DNA of 64,000 bases from JAXMCI01 sp046349435 (lineage in GTDB: Bacteria > Pseudomonadota > Alphaproteobacteria > Dongiales > Dongiaceae), in assembly GCA_046349435.1 (NCBI GenBank), contig JAXMCI010000009.1:143232-207231 (forward strand), written 5' to 3'. Of this stretch, positions 36,935 to 45,326 are shown piece by piece. A program made the position numbers and the translations under genes. The notes under the pieces are model-generated. The model saw nothing but the letters and a program-made list of their open reading frames with translations. It was not told the origin of the DNA and did not search any database. Positions within the stretch are counted from its first letter, which is position 1; every line of letters begins with the position of its first letter.

Positions 36935-37957
36935 CTAGAGGCTGCCCAGCAGCATGACGCCGCCGAACAGGATGATCAAGACGGGGCCGGCCAGCCCGAG
37001 CAGGCCCGATAGCGCGCCGCGCCGCGGTCCGGCGCGGCCGGCGACGGCGAGCGCACCCTGCCGCGCATGGATCGCCAGGATGCCGATGAGCGCCAGGGTG
37101 ACCGCCATGCCGAGCGCGATCGAGCCGGCCATCATGATGCCGCTGAGCAGCAGGCCGTTGGCCAGGCAATAGACGAGGATCAGCACCGCGCCGGAGCACG
37201 GGATCAGCCCGACCGCCAGGGAGAGCAGCCCGCCGGTCCGCCACGCCGCCACCAAATCGTGATGGTGATGGGCGCAGCCGGCCCCGTGGCCGCGACCATC
37301 GTGATGGTCGTTATGGTCGTGATGGTCGTGATGCGGGTGATCGTGCCCGTGGTCCGCGGCCGCGGCGCGGCGGGCCCGCAGCGCGCCGAGCAGCATGGCG
37401 ATGCCGATGGCGGTGATCGCAGCGTAGCTCGCCGCCTTGAGGAAGCCGAGCTCGTCGACCGGCCGGGCAAAGGCCTGCTGCAGCACGATGTGCACGACGA
37501 CGACGATGACGACTGCGGAGACGACATGGAACAGGGCGATCTGCGTCCCCATGCGGACCGCGCCCAGCGGCCCGGCGTCGCGGGACAGCAGATAGGACAG
37601 CATGACGGCCTTGCCGTGCCCCGGTCCCAGCGCGTGGAACACGCCATAGGCGAAGGCGATGACCAGGCCGGCGAGCAGCGCCTCCACCGAGTGCTCGCGC
37701 TTGATCCGCACCAGCCGGGCGTTGATCGTCCGGTTGACCGTGCTCTGGACAGAGACGAAGGCCTGGCCGGCGCGCTGCCAGAGGCTCGGTGGCGGCGCAT
37801 CGGCTGCGTCCTCCGCCGTCGTCGCCGCATCCTGATCCTTGCCGCCGGTCAGTTGCTGCGCCGCGGCGGGCGATGCCGCCGTGCCGAGCGCGAGCAGCAG
37901 CCCGAGCAGGAGGCAGGCCGCCGTCGCGACGGCGAGCAGGGCGCTCAGCCGCCGCAT
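36935..37957 (-). CDS. NicO/RcnA-family nickel-cobalt efflux protein
   Basis: The 340-residue membrane protein has a signal-like N-terminal helix and six or so further helices. Family motifs are HALGPGHGKAVMLSYLL (metal-site His pair), VGLIPCSGAVLILVYCLANGL and a His-rich cytoplasmic loop at about 203-233 with 14 His. RcnA-type proteins export Ni2+ and Co2+, balancing the two importers nearby. Its ATG at 37957 lies inside the DUF1007 gene end (13-bp overlap), so the two are coupled. Confidence 0.92.
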   Translation of the reverse strand: MRRLSALLAVATAACLLLGLLLALGTAASPAAAQQLTGGKDQDAATTAEDAADAPPPSLWQRAGQAFVSVQSTVNRTINARLVRIKREHSVEALLAGLVIAFAYGVFHALGPGHGKAVMLSYLLSRDAGPLGAVRMGTQIALFHVVSAVVIVVVVHIVLQQAFARPVDELGFLKAASYAAITAIGIAMLLGALRARRAAAADHGHDHPHHDHHDHNDHHDGRGHGAGCAHHHHDLVAAWRTGGLLSLAVGLIPCSGAVLILVYCLANGLLLSGIMMAGSIALGMAVTLALIGILAIHARQGALAVAGRAGPRRGALSGLLGLAGPVLIILFGGVMLLGSL

Positions 37958-38577
37958 AGCAGGGTGATCTGGTCGGGCACCATGACGCCACCGTAGTAGC
38001 GCCGCTTCTGGTCCTTCGCCACCTTGCCGCGGCAGGCGGCGCCGGCGCCGCCCTCGGTGCGGACCGCCTTCTCCGGAGCGAGGTCGAATTGCACGAAGTA
38101 GGTCTCGTCGTACATCTCGAGCTGCAGGCGCGTCGCCCGCGGGTCGACCGGCTTCGGCAGCGGCACGGTGAAGCCGTAGATCAGCAGGCCGTTGACCTGC
38201 CGCGCGGTGAAATCGCGCACATGGATCGGCTCGACCATCTTCCCGCCGACCCAGAGATAGGTGAAGTAGTGGAAGTCCTTCACCGCGTGGAAGGCGTTGG
38301 CCTCGACGTCGGCGATCTCCTTGGCGTCGAACCGGCCATCCCGATTGCGATCGTGCTCCTGGATCACCGTGTCGCTGAAGACGTCGTCGAACAGCCAGCC
38401 GATGCGCACGCCGGTGACGAGCTTGCCGTCGAACAGAAAGGCGGCGTCGCTGGTGATGAAGACATGCGGATGCGCGGCGGCCGGCGAGGACGCCAATGGC
38501 AGCAGCAGCGCAGCGATCGCGAGCCTGCAAGGGCCGGGTCGCGGTCGCTTCGGTTCCCGCACTGCCGGCATCAGCAT
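37945..38577 (-). CDS. DUF1007-family periplasmic protein
   Basis: The 210-residue protein has a signal peptide (LAIAALLLPLASSPAAA) cleaved before HPHVFITSDA, so the mature N terminus may be a metal-binding His. An EF-hand-like loop DRNRDGRFDAKEI lies near the middle. DUF1007 genes are commonly paired with NicO/RcnA exporters, as here, and are presumed to help metal export. The start at 38577 is the first in-frame ATG that gives an intact signal peptide. Confidence 0.88.
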   Translation of the reverse strand: MLMPAVREPKRPRPGPCRLAIAALLLPLASSPAAAHPHVFITSDAAFLFDGKLVTGVRIGWLFDDVFSDTVIQEHDRNRDGRFDAKEIADVEANAFHAVKDFHYFTYLWVGGKMVEPIHVRDFTARQVNGLLIYGFTVPLPKPVDPRATRLQLEMYDETYFVQFDLAPEKAVRTEGGAGAACRGKVAKDQKRRYYGGVMVPDQITLLCGG

Positions 38578-38767
38578 CGGCCGTGCATCGCGATCATGGT
38601 CGGCAGCTTCGGGCCCTTGGCTTATCCGCTCCTGACCAAAGCATTACGACAGGGCCACGCGCGCGGCAATCGCGCCGCACGGGCCGATCCGCGCTTGTGC
38701 GCAATGTGGCTCCGGCGGATAGTGGCCGCGCCATGGCAAGCCGGCGCGGATGGTGCGGAGGGACAGC

Positions 38768-39214
38768 GTGACCCGGAGCGACGGGCCGCCGCGATCGCGC
38801 CGGCGGCCCGCGTCATGGTGCCGCGGGCTGCGCCGGCGCATCGGGATGGCGGCGGCGATCGCCGCGCTCGCGACCCAGATCGCGCTGTCGCTGGTGCCGC
38901 TGCCGGCGCCCGGCGCACCCGGCCCGGCCGCCCGGTCGCTCGCCGCGGTTGCAGCCCTCTGGGGCCTCTCGTCGCTGTGCCTGCCGCTCGGCACGCCGGA
39001 GCGGCCCGGACCGCATTCCGATCCCTTCGCGCACCATGGCTGCCCGATCTGCCAGGTGCTGCACCAGACGGCGGCCGTCCTGCCGCCGACCCAGCTGGTG
39101 GTCGACGCGCCGGCCCCGACCGGGCCGCCGCCTCTGCCGCCGCTCGTCGAGGCGCCGCCGCCGCGCCAGGCCTTCCTCACGCCGCAGTCGCGCGCCCCGC
39201 CGGCCCTCGCCTGA
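38768..39214 (+). CDS. DUF2946-family protein preceding YcnI/YcnJ
   Basis: I select GTG 38768 because GGAGGG lies five bases upstream; the frame stays open further left but with poor start context. The 148-residue product has one helix (IGMAAAIAALATQIALSLVP) and a C-terminal HHGCPICQVLHQTAAVLPP with a CxxC and His suited to binding copper, the DUF2946 hallmark. It heads the second copper cluster, mirroring the gene at 25.8 kb. Confidence 0.8.
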   Translation: MTRSDGPPRSRRRPASWCRGLRRRIGMAAAIAALATQIALSLVPLPAPGAPGPAARSLAAVAALWGLSSLCLPLGTPERPGPHSDPFAHHGCPICQVLHQTAAVLPPTQLVVDAPAPTGPPPLPPLVEAPPPRQAFLTPQSRAPPALA

Positions 39215-39281
39215 CGCGCCGGGCTCGCCCGGCGCGCTACGCCCGACGATTCGCCCACAATCCGGTTCGAGGGAGAACCTC

Positions 39282-39809
39282 ATGTCCTATTCGCTCTGCG
39301 CCGCGGCCGCCGCCGCTGCGCTTCTCGTCGCCGTTCCCGCCTACGCCCATGTCGAGCTCGAGACCGACAAGGCTCCGGCGGGCTCGTCCTTCAAGGCCGT
39401 GCTGATGGTCCCGCATGGCTGCACCGGCTCGCCGACCGTCGCCCTCAAGGTGCAGATCCCCGAGGGCGTTGTGCACGCCCAGCCGATGCCCAAGCCCGGC
39501 TGGACGGTCAAGACCGTGGTGAAGAAGCTCAACAAGCCGGTGCAGTACTACAGCACGACCCTGACCGAGGACGTCCGGGAGATCGAGTGGTCGGGCGGCA
39601 GCCTGCCCGACGCGTACTACGACGAGTTCGTCTTCGTGGCACACCTTCCCGATCAGCCCGGGGCGGTGGTCCGCTTCCCGACCGTCCAGCAGTGCGCCAA
39701 GGGCGTCCATCGCTGGATCGAGATCCCGGCCCAGGGCCAGGACGCCGAGGAGCTCAAGGAGCCGGCCCCGGGGGTGACGCTCGGCCCGAAGGCAGCCGGC
39801 GGCGACTGA
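39282..39809 (+). CDS. ycnI: YcnI-like copper-binding protein (DUF1775)
   Basis: The 175-residue protein has a signal peptide ending VPAYA followed by mature His (HVELETDKAPAGSSFKAVLM). The N-terminal histidine plus a nearby Trp-rich surface forms the copper site in characterised YcnI. The DUF1775 motif VPHGCTGSPTVALKVQIP is clear and WSGGSLPDAYYDEFVF follows. GGGAG precedes ATG 39282. YcnI is thought to pass Cu(II) in the periplasm, next to the YcnJ importer. Confidence 0.94.
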   Translation: MSYSLCAAAAAAALLVAVPAYAHVELETDKAPAGSSFKAVLMVPHGCTGSPTVALKVQIPEGVVHAQPMPKPGWTVKTVVKKLNKPVQYYSTTLTEDVREIEWSGGSLPDAYYDEFVFVAHLPDQPGAVVRFPTVQQCAKGVHRWIEIPAQGQDAEELKEPAPGVTLGPKAAGGD

Positions 39810-39819
39810 GGCACCCGCA

Positions 39820-39855
39820 AACGGATGGGCGCCGCGCAACCGGCGCCCATCCGTT
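39820..39855 (+). terminator. Perfect 14-bp hairpin just before the copCD/ycnJ-type gene
   Basis: AACGGATGGGCGCC (39820-39833) pairs with GGCGCCCATCCGTT (39842-39855) around an eight-base loop, followed by GTTCTTC. It sits after the ycnI stop and ends 11 bases before the next ATG, so it may be an intercistronic terminator or attenuator, or control access to the next start. Confidence 0.6.
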
Positions 39856-39865
39856 GTTCTTCACG

Positions 39866-41488
39866 ATGCTGAGGCTGCTCGGCGCCATCCTCCTCGCGCT
39901 CGCCATGCTGCTCGACGGGCGACCGGCGACGGCGCATGCGGTGCTCCTGGAGATGAGCCCGGCCGACGGGTCGGCGGTCCCCCGCTCGCCCGATGCGGTG
40001 GTGCTCCGCTTCAACGAGCCGGTCGCACCTGTCTTCGTCCGTGTGCTCGACGAGCGCGGTGCCTCGCTCGGCCGGCCGGACGACGTCAGCTCGAGCGATA
40101 CGGAGGTGCGGATCGGGCTGCCCAGGCCGCTGCCGCCCGGCACCTACTTCGTCAGCTATCGCGTCGTCTCGCTCGATTCGCACCCTGTCGGTGCCACGCT
40201 TTCGTTCACTGTCGGCGACCGGCCGGCGGCCGGACCGGCACCGGCCGCGGCCGCCGCACCCGATTGGCTCTGGTCGGTCGCCGCGGGTTCCGACCGTGCC
40301 ATCTTCCTGGCCGCGCTGCTGGCCGCATGTGGCGGCGTCCTCTTCTACGCCCTGGTCGGCGGCGGGCTGGCCGCGCTGTCTCGGCCGGAGCGCCGCTGGC
40401 TGCTGATCACCGCTGCGCTCGCCGCAATCGCCGGCCTGGCCGGAATCGGCATCGAGGGCGCCTATCTCGCAGCGGCGCCGCCCGGCCTGCCGCCGCCCGC
40501 AGCCTGGCGGCTCGGCCTCGCCACCACGCTCGGCCGCAGCCTGCTCCTGGCCCTGGCGGCCCTCGCGCTGCTGCTGATCGTGGTGGCGCGCGGCGGTCGG
40601 TCGGCGCGCATCCTGGCCGGACCGGCGGCGATCGTCGCGCTGCTCAGCCTCGTGCTGACCGGCCACGCGGCGACCGCCCCACCGCGCTGGCTGACAGCGC
40701 CGATGCTCGGGCTGCATGTGCTGGCTGCCGGATTCTGGGCGGGCTCGCTGGCGCCGCTGTGGCTGCGGCTGCGGCGACGCTCGCTCGCCGCGATGCTGCT
40801 GGAGGTACGGGACTTCTCCCGGCTCGCGGTCGGTGTCGTCGGCCTGCTGGCGCTCGCCGGCTTCGTCGTCGCGGCGATACAGCTCGGCGACTTGGCGGGG
40901 CTGACCGGCACCGCCTATGGCCAGCGGCTCATCGCCAAGCTGGCGCTGGTGCTGCTGCTCCTGGCGGCGGCGGGCGTCAACAAGCTGTGGCTGTCGCCGC
41001 AGCTCGCCACCGAGCCGCTCGCCCGGGCGAGGCTGCGCACCAGCATCGCCGTCGAGCTGCTGCTGGTCCTCGCCATCCTGTCGGTAACCGCCTCGCTCGG
41101 CCAGTCGGTGCCGCCGCGGGCGATCCTGGCGGGCGAGCATGCCCATCACGACATGGCGGCGCCGTCGGGCTTCTCCGTGCTCACCTTCCGCGACGGCAAT
41201 GGCGCGCTGATCGAGTTGACCCCCGCCCGCACCGGCCGCAATGACATCACCGTCCACCTGATGACGCCCTCGGGCCCGCCCCTGGTCCCGCAGGAGGCGA
41301 CGCTCGAGCTGGCCAACCCGGGCGCCGGCATCGAGCCGATGAGCTACCGGCTCACCGCGGAGCTGCCCGGGCTCTATCGCGTCGCAGGCGTGCAGATCGT
41401 CGCTCCCGGGAACTGGTCCCTGCGGTTGGATGTGCTCAAGGACGAGTTCTCGATGATCAGCTTCCGGACCGAGCTGCCGGTCCGGTGA
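39866..41488 (+). CDS. ycnJ: CopC-CopD fusion, YcnJ-type copper importer
   Basis: The 540-residue protein has a signal peptide ending ATA followed by HAVLLEMSPADGSAVPRSP, the CopC start with its copper-binding His. The CopC domain runs to about 125 with SLDSHPVGA holding a second His. Then come about eight CopD helices (155-425) including TGHAATAP and LHVLAAGFWAGSLAPLWLRL. A further periplasmic domain (about 440-540, YtkA-like) ends the protein, as in YcnJ. It imports copper under limitation in characterised relatives. No Shine-Dalgarno is obvious before ATG 39866. Confidence 0.9.
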   Translation: MLRLLGAILLALAMLLDGRPATAHAVLLEMSPADGSAVPRSPDAVVLRFNEPVAPVFVRVLDERGASLGRPDDVSSSDTEVRIGLPRPLPPGTYFVSYRVVSLDSHPVGATLSFTVGDRPAAGPAPAAAAAPDWLWSVAAGSDRAIFLAALLAACGGVLFYALVGGGLAALSRPERRWLLITAALAAIAGLAGIGIEGAYLAAAPPGLPPPAAWRLGLATTLGRSLLLALAALALLLIVVARGGRSARILAGPAAIVALLSLVLTGHAATAPPRWLTAPMLGLHVLAAGFWAGSLAPLWLRLRRRSLAAMLLEVRDFSRLAVGVVGLLALAGFVVAAIQLGDLAGLTGTAYGQRLIAKLALVLLLLAAAGVNKLWLSPQLATEPLARARLRTSIAVELLLVLAILSVTASLGQSVPPRAILAGEHAHHDMAAPSGFSVLTFRDGNGALIELTPARTGRNDITVHLMTPSGPPLVPQEATLELANPGAGIEPMSYRLTAELPGLYRVAGVQIVAPGNWSLRLDVLKDEFSMISFRTELPVR

Positions 41489-41509
41489 CGAAGGCATGCC
41501 ATGGCGCAC

Positions 41510-42346
41510 TCAGGCCTTCTGCAGCCCCTTGCCGGCGACGGCCTGGCGGCCCTGCACGGTGCGCATCAGCCCGATGATCGCCGCCAGCGTCAGCAGATAG
41601 GCCACCACCTGGGCGCCGCTCGGGTTGGCGGTGTAGCCGATCAGCGTGTGCAGCAGCCGGCCGAGCAGGCTTTTCTCCGAGAGGATCCAGCCGGTATCCC
41701 ACCAGGTCTGCGCCAGCTGCTCGAGATAGCCCGCCTGCTGCAGGAAGCCGACCGCCTGCGCCGCCAAGCCGGCGGCGAGCAGCGTGATCAAACCCGAGGT
41801 CACCGCGAACAGCCGGCGCGCAGGGATCGTGAGCAACCCGAAATACATCAGCGCCGAGGTCGCCGCACCGGCCGCCAGGCCGAGCAGGCCGCCGAGCAGC
41901 AGCGCGGCCGAGGAGGCGCCGCCCGAGGCGGCGATGCCGTAGAGGAACAGCACCACCTCGGAGCCCTCGCGCAGCACGGCGAGCCCGACCACGCCGGCCA
42001 GCGCCAGCAGCGAGCGCCGGCCGGAGGCGACTGCCGCGCCGACCGCGCGCAGTTCCTGGCTCATGGTGCGGGCGTGGCCGGCCATCCAGATGTTGTGCCA
42101 GGCGAGCATGCCGACGGCGAGCAGCAGCACGGCGGCATTGAACAGCTCCTGCCCCGAGCCCTCGAACAGGGAGGCCAGCCGACCGGCGAAGAGCGCCAGC
42201 AGCGCCGCCCCGACGAGGCCGGCGCCGACCCCATAGGCCACCCAGCGGCCGCGATGCGGCACGCTGCGCGTGGCGGCGAGCACGATGCCGGCGATCAGCC
42301 CGGCCTCGATGACCTCGCGGAAGACGATCAGGAGCGTGGCGAGCAT
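41510..42346 (-). CDS. FTR1-family iron permease
   Basis: The 278-residue protein has seven membrane helices and both REXXE iron motifs: FREVIEAG at residues 9-16 and LREGSEVV at 126-133. Family members move ferric iron after oxidation by a partner. The gene follows a cupredoxin gene with a 4-bp gap, giving an EfeU/EfeO-cupredoxin or P19-FTR1 style system. No EfeB peroxidase gene is present here. A Fur-like and an FNR-like site lie upstream of the pair. Confidence 0.92.
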   Translation of the reverse strand: MLATLLIVFREVIEAGLIAGIVLAATRSVPHRGRWVAYGVGAGLVGAALLALFAGRLASLFEGSGQELFNAAVLLLAVGMLAWHNIWMAGHARTMSQELRAVGAAVASGRRSLLALAGVVGLAVLREGSEVVLFLYGIAASGGASSAALLLGGLLGLAAGAATSALMYFGLLTIPARRLFAVTSGLITLLAAGLAAQAVGFLQQAGYLEQLAQTWWDTGWILSEKSLLGRLLHTLIGYTANPSGAQVVAYLLTLAAIIGLMRTVQGRQAVAGKGLQKA

Positions 42347-42350
42347 GGGG

Positions 42351-42701
42351 CTACTCGACGACCACGGCGCCCTTGGCCGTGTCCTCGTTGTACTCGTCGA
42401 CGAACTCGTAGCGGCCCGCCTCGAGCGGCCGGAGCTTGACCGTGATCTCCTGCCCGCCGGCGACGACCTTCTCGATCTTGAGGCTGGAGGACTCGAACTC
42501 CGCGGGAGTCGGGTCCTGGTTGCGTACGACCAGCACCGCCGGCTTGCCGGCGACGAGCTTGACCTCGGCCGGATCGAAGCGGTGGTCCTTGAGCGTAATG
42601 GTGACGCTCTGGGTATCCTCGGCCAGCGCCGGGGCGACACCGCCGAGCGTGGTCAGCAAGGCCAGCACGGCTGCAAGACGGACAGCACCACCCACCATCA
42701 T
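42351..42701 (-). CDS. Periplasmic cupredoxin-domain protein, partner of FTR1
   Basis: From ATG 42701 (AAGGA five to nine bases upstream) the product has 116 residues with a signal peptide (MMVGGAVRLAAVLALLTTLG). The mature domain reads DHRFDPAEVKLVAGKPAVLVVRNQDPTPAEFESSSL, the EfeO-type cupredoxin signature, with Glu and Asp residues that could bind metal instead of the blue-copper Cys. Paired with FTR1 it probably delivers or oxidises iron; copper could be a cofactor. Confidence 0.88.
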   Translation of the reverse strand: MMVGGAVRLAAVLALLTTLGGVAPALAEDTQSVTITLKDHRFDPAEVKLVAGKPAVLVVRNQDPTPAEFESSSLKIEKVVAGGQEITVKLRPLEAGRYEFVDEYNEDTAKGAVVVE

Positions 42702-42750
42702 CCCTATCCTTTCGCCTACGACGGGCACGTCGCGCCTCCTTTAATGCCCT

Positions 42751-42769
42751 AATTAAGAGTGAGTTGCAA
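42751..42769 (-). promoter_or_regulatory. Fur-like operator before the cupredoxin-FTR1 pair
   Basis: Leftward, TTGCAACTCACTCTTAATT at 42751-42769 resembles alphaproteobacterial Fur boxes (TTGCGA-N-T-N-A-TTCTCAATT type) in an AT-rich patch 50 bases before the start. The match is imperfect and comes from memory of the pattern. Confidence 0.4.
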
Positions 42770-42847
42770 TCGCGTCATTGGCGCGCCGGCCATCAGCGGG
42801 CTGCATCCCACCGATCGGCAGGCTAGGCGGCCAACCGCAACGCTTCC

Positions 42848-42861
42848 TTGATCTAGGTCAG
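42848..42861. promoter_or_regulatory. FNR/DNR-like box
   Basis: TTGATCTAGGTCAG matches the anaerobic regulator consensus TTGAT-N4-ATCAA with the common GTCA variant; only the last base and the G deviate. It is 147 bases before the leftward cupredoxin-FTR1 pair, the only genes it could serve. The rest of 42770-42939 holds no gene. Confidence 0.5.
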
Positions 42862-42939
42862 GAATGTGCTTCGCAGTCGCAGCCTGCGGCGTCGCGGCGC
42901 AGCGCCGTCCTGCGGGAAGCTCGCGACGATCGGAGAGAC

Positions 42940-44493
42940 TCAGGCCGCGCTGTCCCTCCAGAACGGCCCGAGCTCGACGAACGCGTCCCAGACGCCGCCG
43001 ATGCGGCCGAGATCGGCATCGACGCGCGCCGCCTGCCAGCCGAGCAGCAGCCCGACGGCGCGGCCGGCCAGCGCCGGCGCCCGCTCGGCCAGCCGTTCCT
43101 CGAGCTGGCGGATCAGGCCGCGGCCGACTGCGGCGTCGTTCAGCGAGCCCAGCGTCTCCTGGATGAGGTTGAGCTGATCGAGATAGGACCGGCGTCCCCT
43201 CTTGGGAAACAGGTCGCGGAAGAATTCCCCGTTGTAGCGCAGCTTCTTGCCGATGATCCGCAGCCGGTGCAGCTCCGGCTCGCTGAGCTCGGCGTGGCGG
43301 CCGCCCTGCTTGCGCATCCGGCGATGGTGCTTCTGCAGGAGGGCGGCGGCGAACGGCACGACCGGCTGGGCGGCCGGCGGCGGCGCGCCGTCGCTGCCCG
43401 GCCGGGCCCAGCTGCCGGCCTCCAGCCACAGCCCGACATGCAGCAGCAGCGCGGTGTAGCGCGGATCGTCGAGCGCGGCCAGGGCGACCTTGCGGGCGGC
43501 GTCGCGCAGGCCCGCCGCCTCGCGCCGCAGCAGCTCGAGCGCCATCTCGTGCGGCAGCCGCTCGGCCATCGGCGCCAGGGTCTGGTCGACGAAGACGTCC
43601 CAGTCGCGGGCCGGGCCGAGCTGCTGCTGCAGCCAGCGCAGCTCCTCGCCGAGCCGGGCATGCACCGTCTCGTCGAACAGCGGCCGGTAGGCGCCGGCCA
43701 GCGAGCGGAAGCGGCGCACCGCGACACGCATCTGGTGGATGCCCTCGGGATCCTCGCCCCGGCGGGTGCAGGCTTCGTTGCCGCGAAGCTGGTCGAGGCA
43801 GGAGCGCGCGATCTCGGCGAACGCCTCGCCCGCCGTCATCGCCGGATCGAGCCGGACCGGCGCCGCGCGCACCGGCTCGGCCGTGGCCGCGGTGAACAGG
43901 CGGTAGCCGCGTGCCGCCTTGGTGTGGTTGCCGAGGCGCACCGGCATCGACTCGTGCAGCGCCAGCGCCAGCTCGAACAGCCGGCCGCGGCGGCCGGAGC
44001 GCAGCTCCAGCTCGGCCTCGCAGATCGGCTGCGTCCGCTCGCCGCTGCGGATCTCGCCGACGTCCAGCGCCAGCTCGATGGTGCTGTCGAACATGTGCAG
44101 CGGCCAGGTGCGCCGCTCGATCCGGGTCTCGAAGATCGGCGCCAGCGACCCCGCCACGCCGTGCGCGGCGAAGAAGGCCTGCAGCGGCGCGTCCTCGATC
44201 CGCGCCAGGTCGGGCACGTCGGCTGCCACCTCGCACTCCATCTCGCGATTGGACTGCAGGCCGGCCGGACCGAGCATCGGCTGCTTCAGCGTCTGGATCC
44301 GGTGCTGTCCGTCATGGCGGATGCGCAGCGCCATGCCCTGCTTGGAGAGCAGCAGCTCGGGCGTGTCGAAGTAGACGGTGCGCAGCCGCCGGGTCCGGCC
44401 GCGCTCGGTGACGAGCGAGCGGACCAGCGGGTTGCGCCGCAGCCGGCCGATCGCCTCGGGAGCGATTTCCAGCTTGAGCTCGACTTCCTGCAT
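42940..44493 (-). CDS. CYTH-CHAD domain protein
   Basis: The 517-residue protein starts MQEVELKLE, the ExExK hallmark of CYTH triphosphate-tunnel enzymes (about 1-200), with LRTVYFDTPELLL and ALRIRHDGQHRIQTLKQP lining the tunnel. A CHAD domain follows (about 220-500) with conserved His/Arg helices GIHQMRVAVRRFRSL and LHRLRIIGKKLRYNGEFF, which bind polyphosphate in studied cases. CYTH-CHAD proteins hydrolyse inorganic triphosphate or act on polyphosphate. This fits the ppk-ppx genes elsewhere in the window. Confidence 0.92.
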   Translation of the reverse strand: MQEVELKLEIAPEAIGRLRRNPLVRSLVTERGRTRRLRTVYFDTPELLLSKQGMALRIRHDGQHRIQTLKQPMLGPAGLQSNREMECEVAADVPDLARIEDAPLQAFFAAHGVAGSLAPIFETRIERRTWPLHMFDSTIELALDVGEIRSGERTQPICEAELELRSGRRGRLFELALALHESMPVRLGNHTKAARGYRLFTAATAEPVRAAPVRLDPAMTAGEAFAEIARSCLDQLRGNEACTRRGEDPEGIHQMRVAVRRFRSLAGAYRPLFDETVHARLGEELRWLQQQLGPARDWDVFVDQTLAPMAERLPHEMALELLRREAAGLRDAARKVALAALDDPRYTALLLHVGLWLEAGSWARPGSDGAPPPAAQPVVPFAAALLQKHHRRMRKQGGRHAELSEPELHRLRIIGKKLRYNGEFFRDLFPKRGRRSYLDQLNLIQETLGSLNDAAVGRGLIRQLEERLAERAPALAGRAVGLLLGWQAARVDADLGRIGGVWDAFVELGPFWRDSAA

Positions 44494-44576
44494 CCGTCCC
44501 CCGAGGGCACACCCGTCACAAATCTTACTCATTCGCCGGGGCGATGCGCCAGCACCCCGTCCCCGCGAGGCTCCGG

Positions 44577-45326
44577 TCAGATGCTCAGGCGCTTGAAGAT
44601 CCGCTCGGGGATCGCCTTGATGATGGTCATGATCAGCCACCAGAAGCGCGGGAAGTAGATCACCTCGCGCCGCCCGGCCGCCGCCAGGCAGGCCCGCGCG
44701 CAGTCCTCCGGCGCGGCGACCAGGAACATGCCGGGGGTGCCGTAGCTCATCGCCGTATCGAGGAATCCGGCCTTGACCGTGGTGACCCGCACGCCGGCGC
44801 GGTGAAAGCGGCCGCGCAGGCCCTGCAGGTAGGTGTTGAGCCCCGCCTTGGCCGAGCCGTAGACGTAGTTCTTCTGCCGGCCGCGGTCGCCGGCCACCGA
44901 GCTCAGCACGACGATCCGGCCGCCGCCCTGCGCCGCCAGGACCGGCGCCAGCCGCGACAGGATCGACACCGCCCCGACATAGTTGGCGGTGATGGTCTGC
45001 TGGGCGAGCGCGAAGTCGGCGTCGATCTCGGCCTGCGACGGCATGGCGCCGAACAGCAGGAAGACGTCGAGCCGCGCCGCCCGGTCGCGGCAGGCGGCGA
45101 CGAAGCCGTCATGGTCGGCCTGCGGGTCGGCATCGAAGTAGATCGCCTCGGCCCGGCGGCCGGTGCGCACCCGCAGGTCGGCGCAGGTCCGCTCGAGATC
45201 GGCGCGGTCGCGTCCGGCGAGCAGGATCTCCGCGCCGGCCTCGGCCGCCTGCCGGGCGAAGGCGCGGGCCACCGCCGAGGAGCCGCCGAGGATCAGCCAG
45301 GTCGGCGGGGCGGTCGGCTCGCTCAT
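44577..45326 (-). CDS. SDR-family reductase, DprE2-like
   Basis: The 249-residue short-chain dehydrogenase has the cofactor loop ILGGSSAVARAFARQ (GxSSxxA variant), FGAMPSQAE, and the catalytic Ser (VVLSSVAGDRGR) with YxxxK in NYVYGSAKAG. Its tail (FPRFWWLIMTIIKAIPERIFKR) matches DprE2-type enzymes, which reduce the 2-keto intermediate made by DprE1 to decaprenylphosphoryl arabinose. Overlap with the DprE1-like gene by 4 bp supports that pairing. Confidence 0.85.
   Translation of the reverse strand: MSEPTAPPTWLILGGSSAVARAFARQAAEAGAEILLAGRDRADLERTCADLRVRTGRRAEAIYFDADPQADHDGFVAACRDRAARLDVFLLFGAMPSQAEIDADFALAQQTITANYVGAVSILSRLAPVLAAQGGGRIVVLSSVAGDRGRQKNYVYGSAKAGLNTYLQGLRGRFHRAGVRVTTVKAGFLDTAMSYGTPGMFLVAAPEDCARACLAAAGRREVIYFPRFWWLIMTIIKAIPERIFKRLSI

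Noticed and set aside
37290..37345. Repeated ATGGTCGTGATGGTCG-like units, possibly a microsatellite or CRISPR-like array
   Set aside because: They encode the His/Asp-rich loop of the NicO-type exporter on the minus strand; the repeat comes from His and Asp codons.
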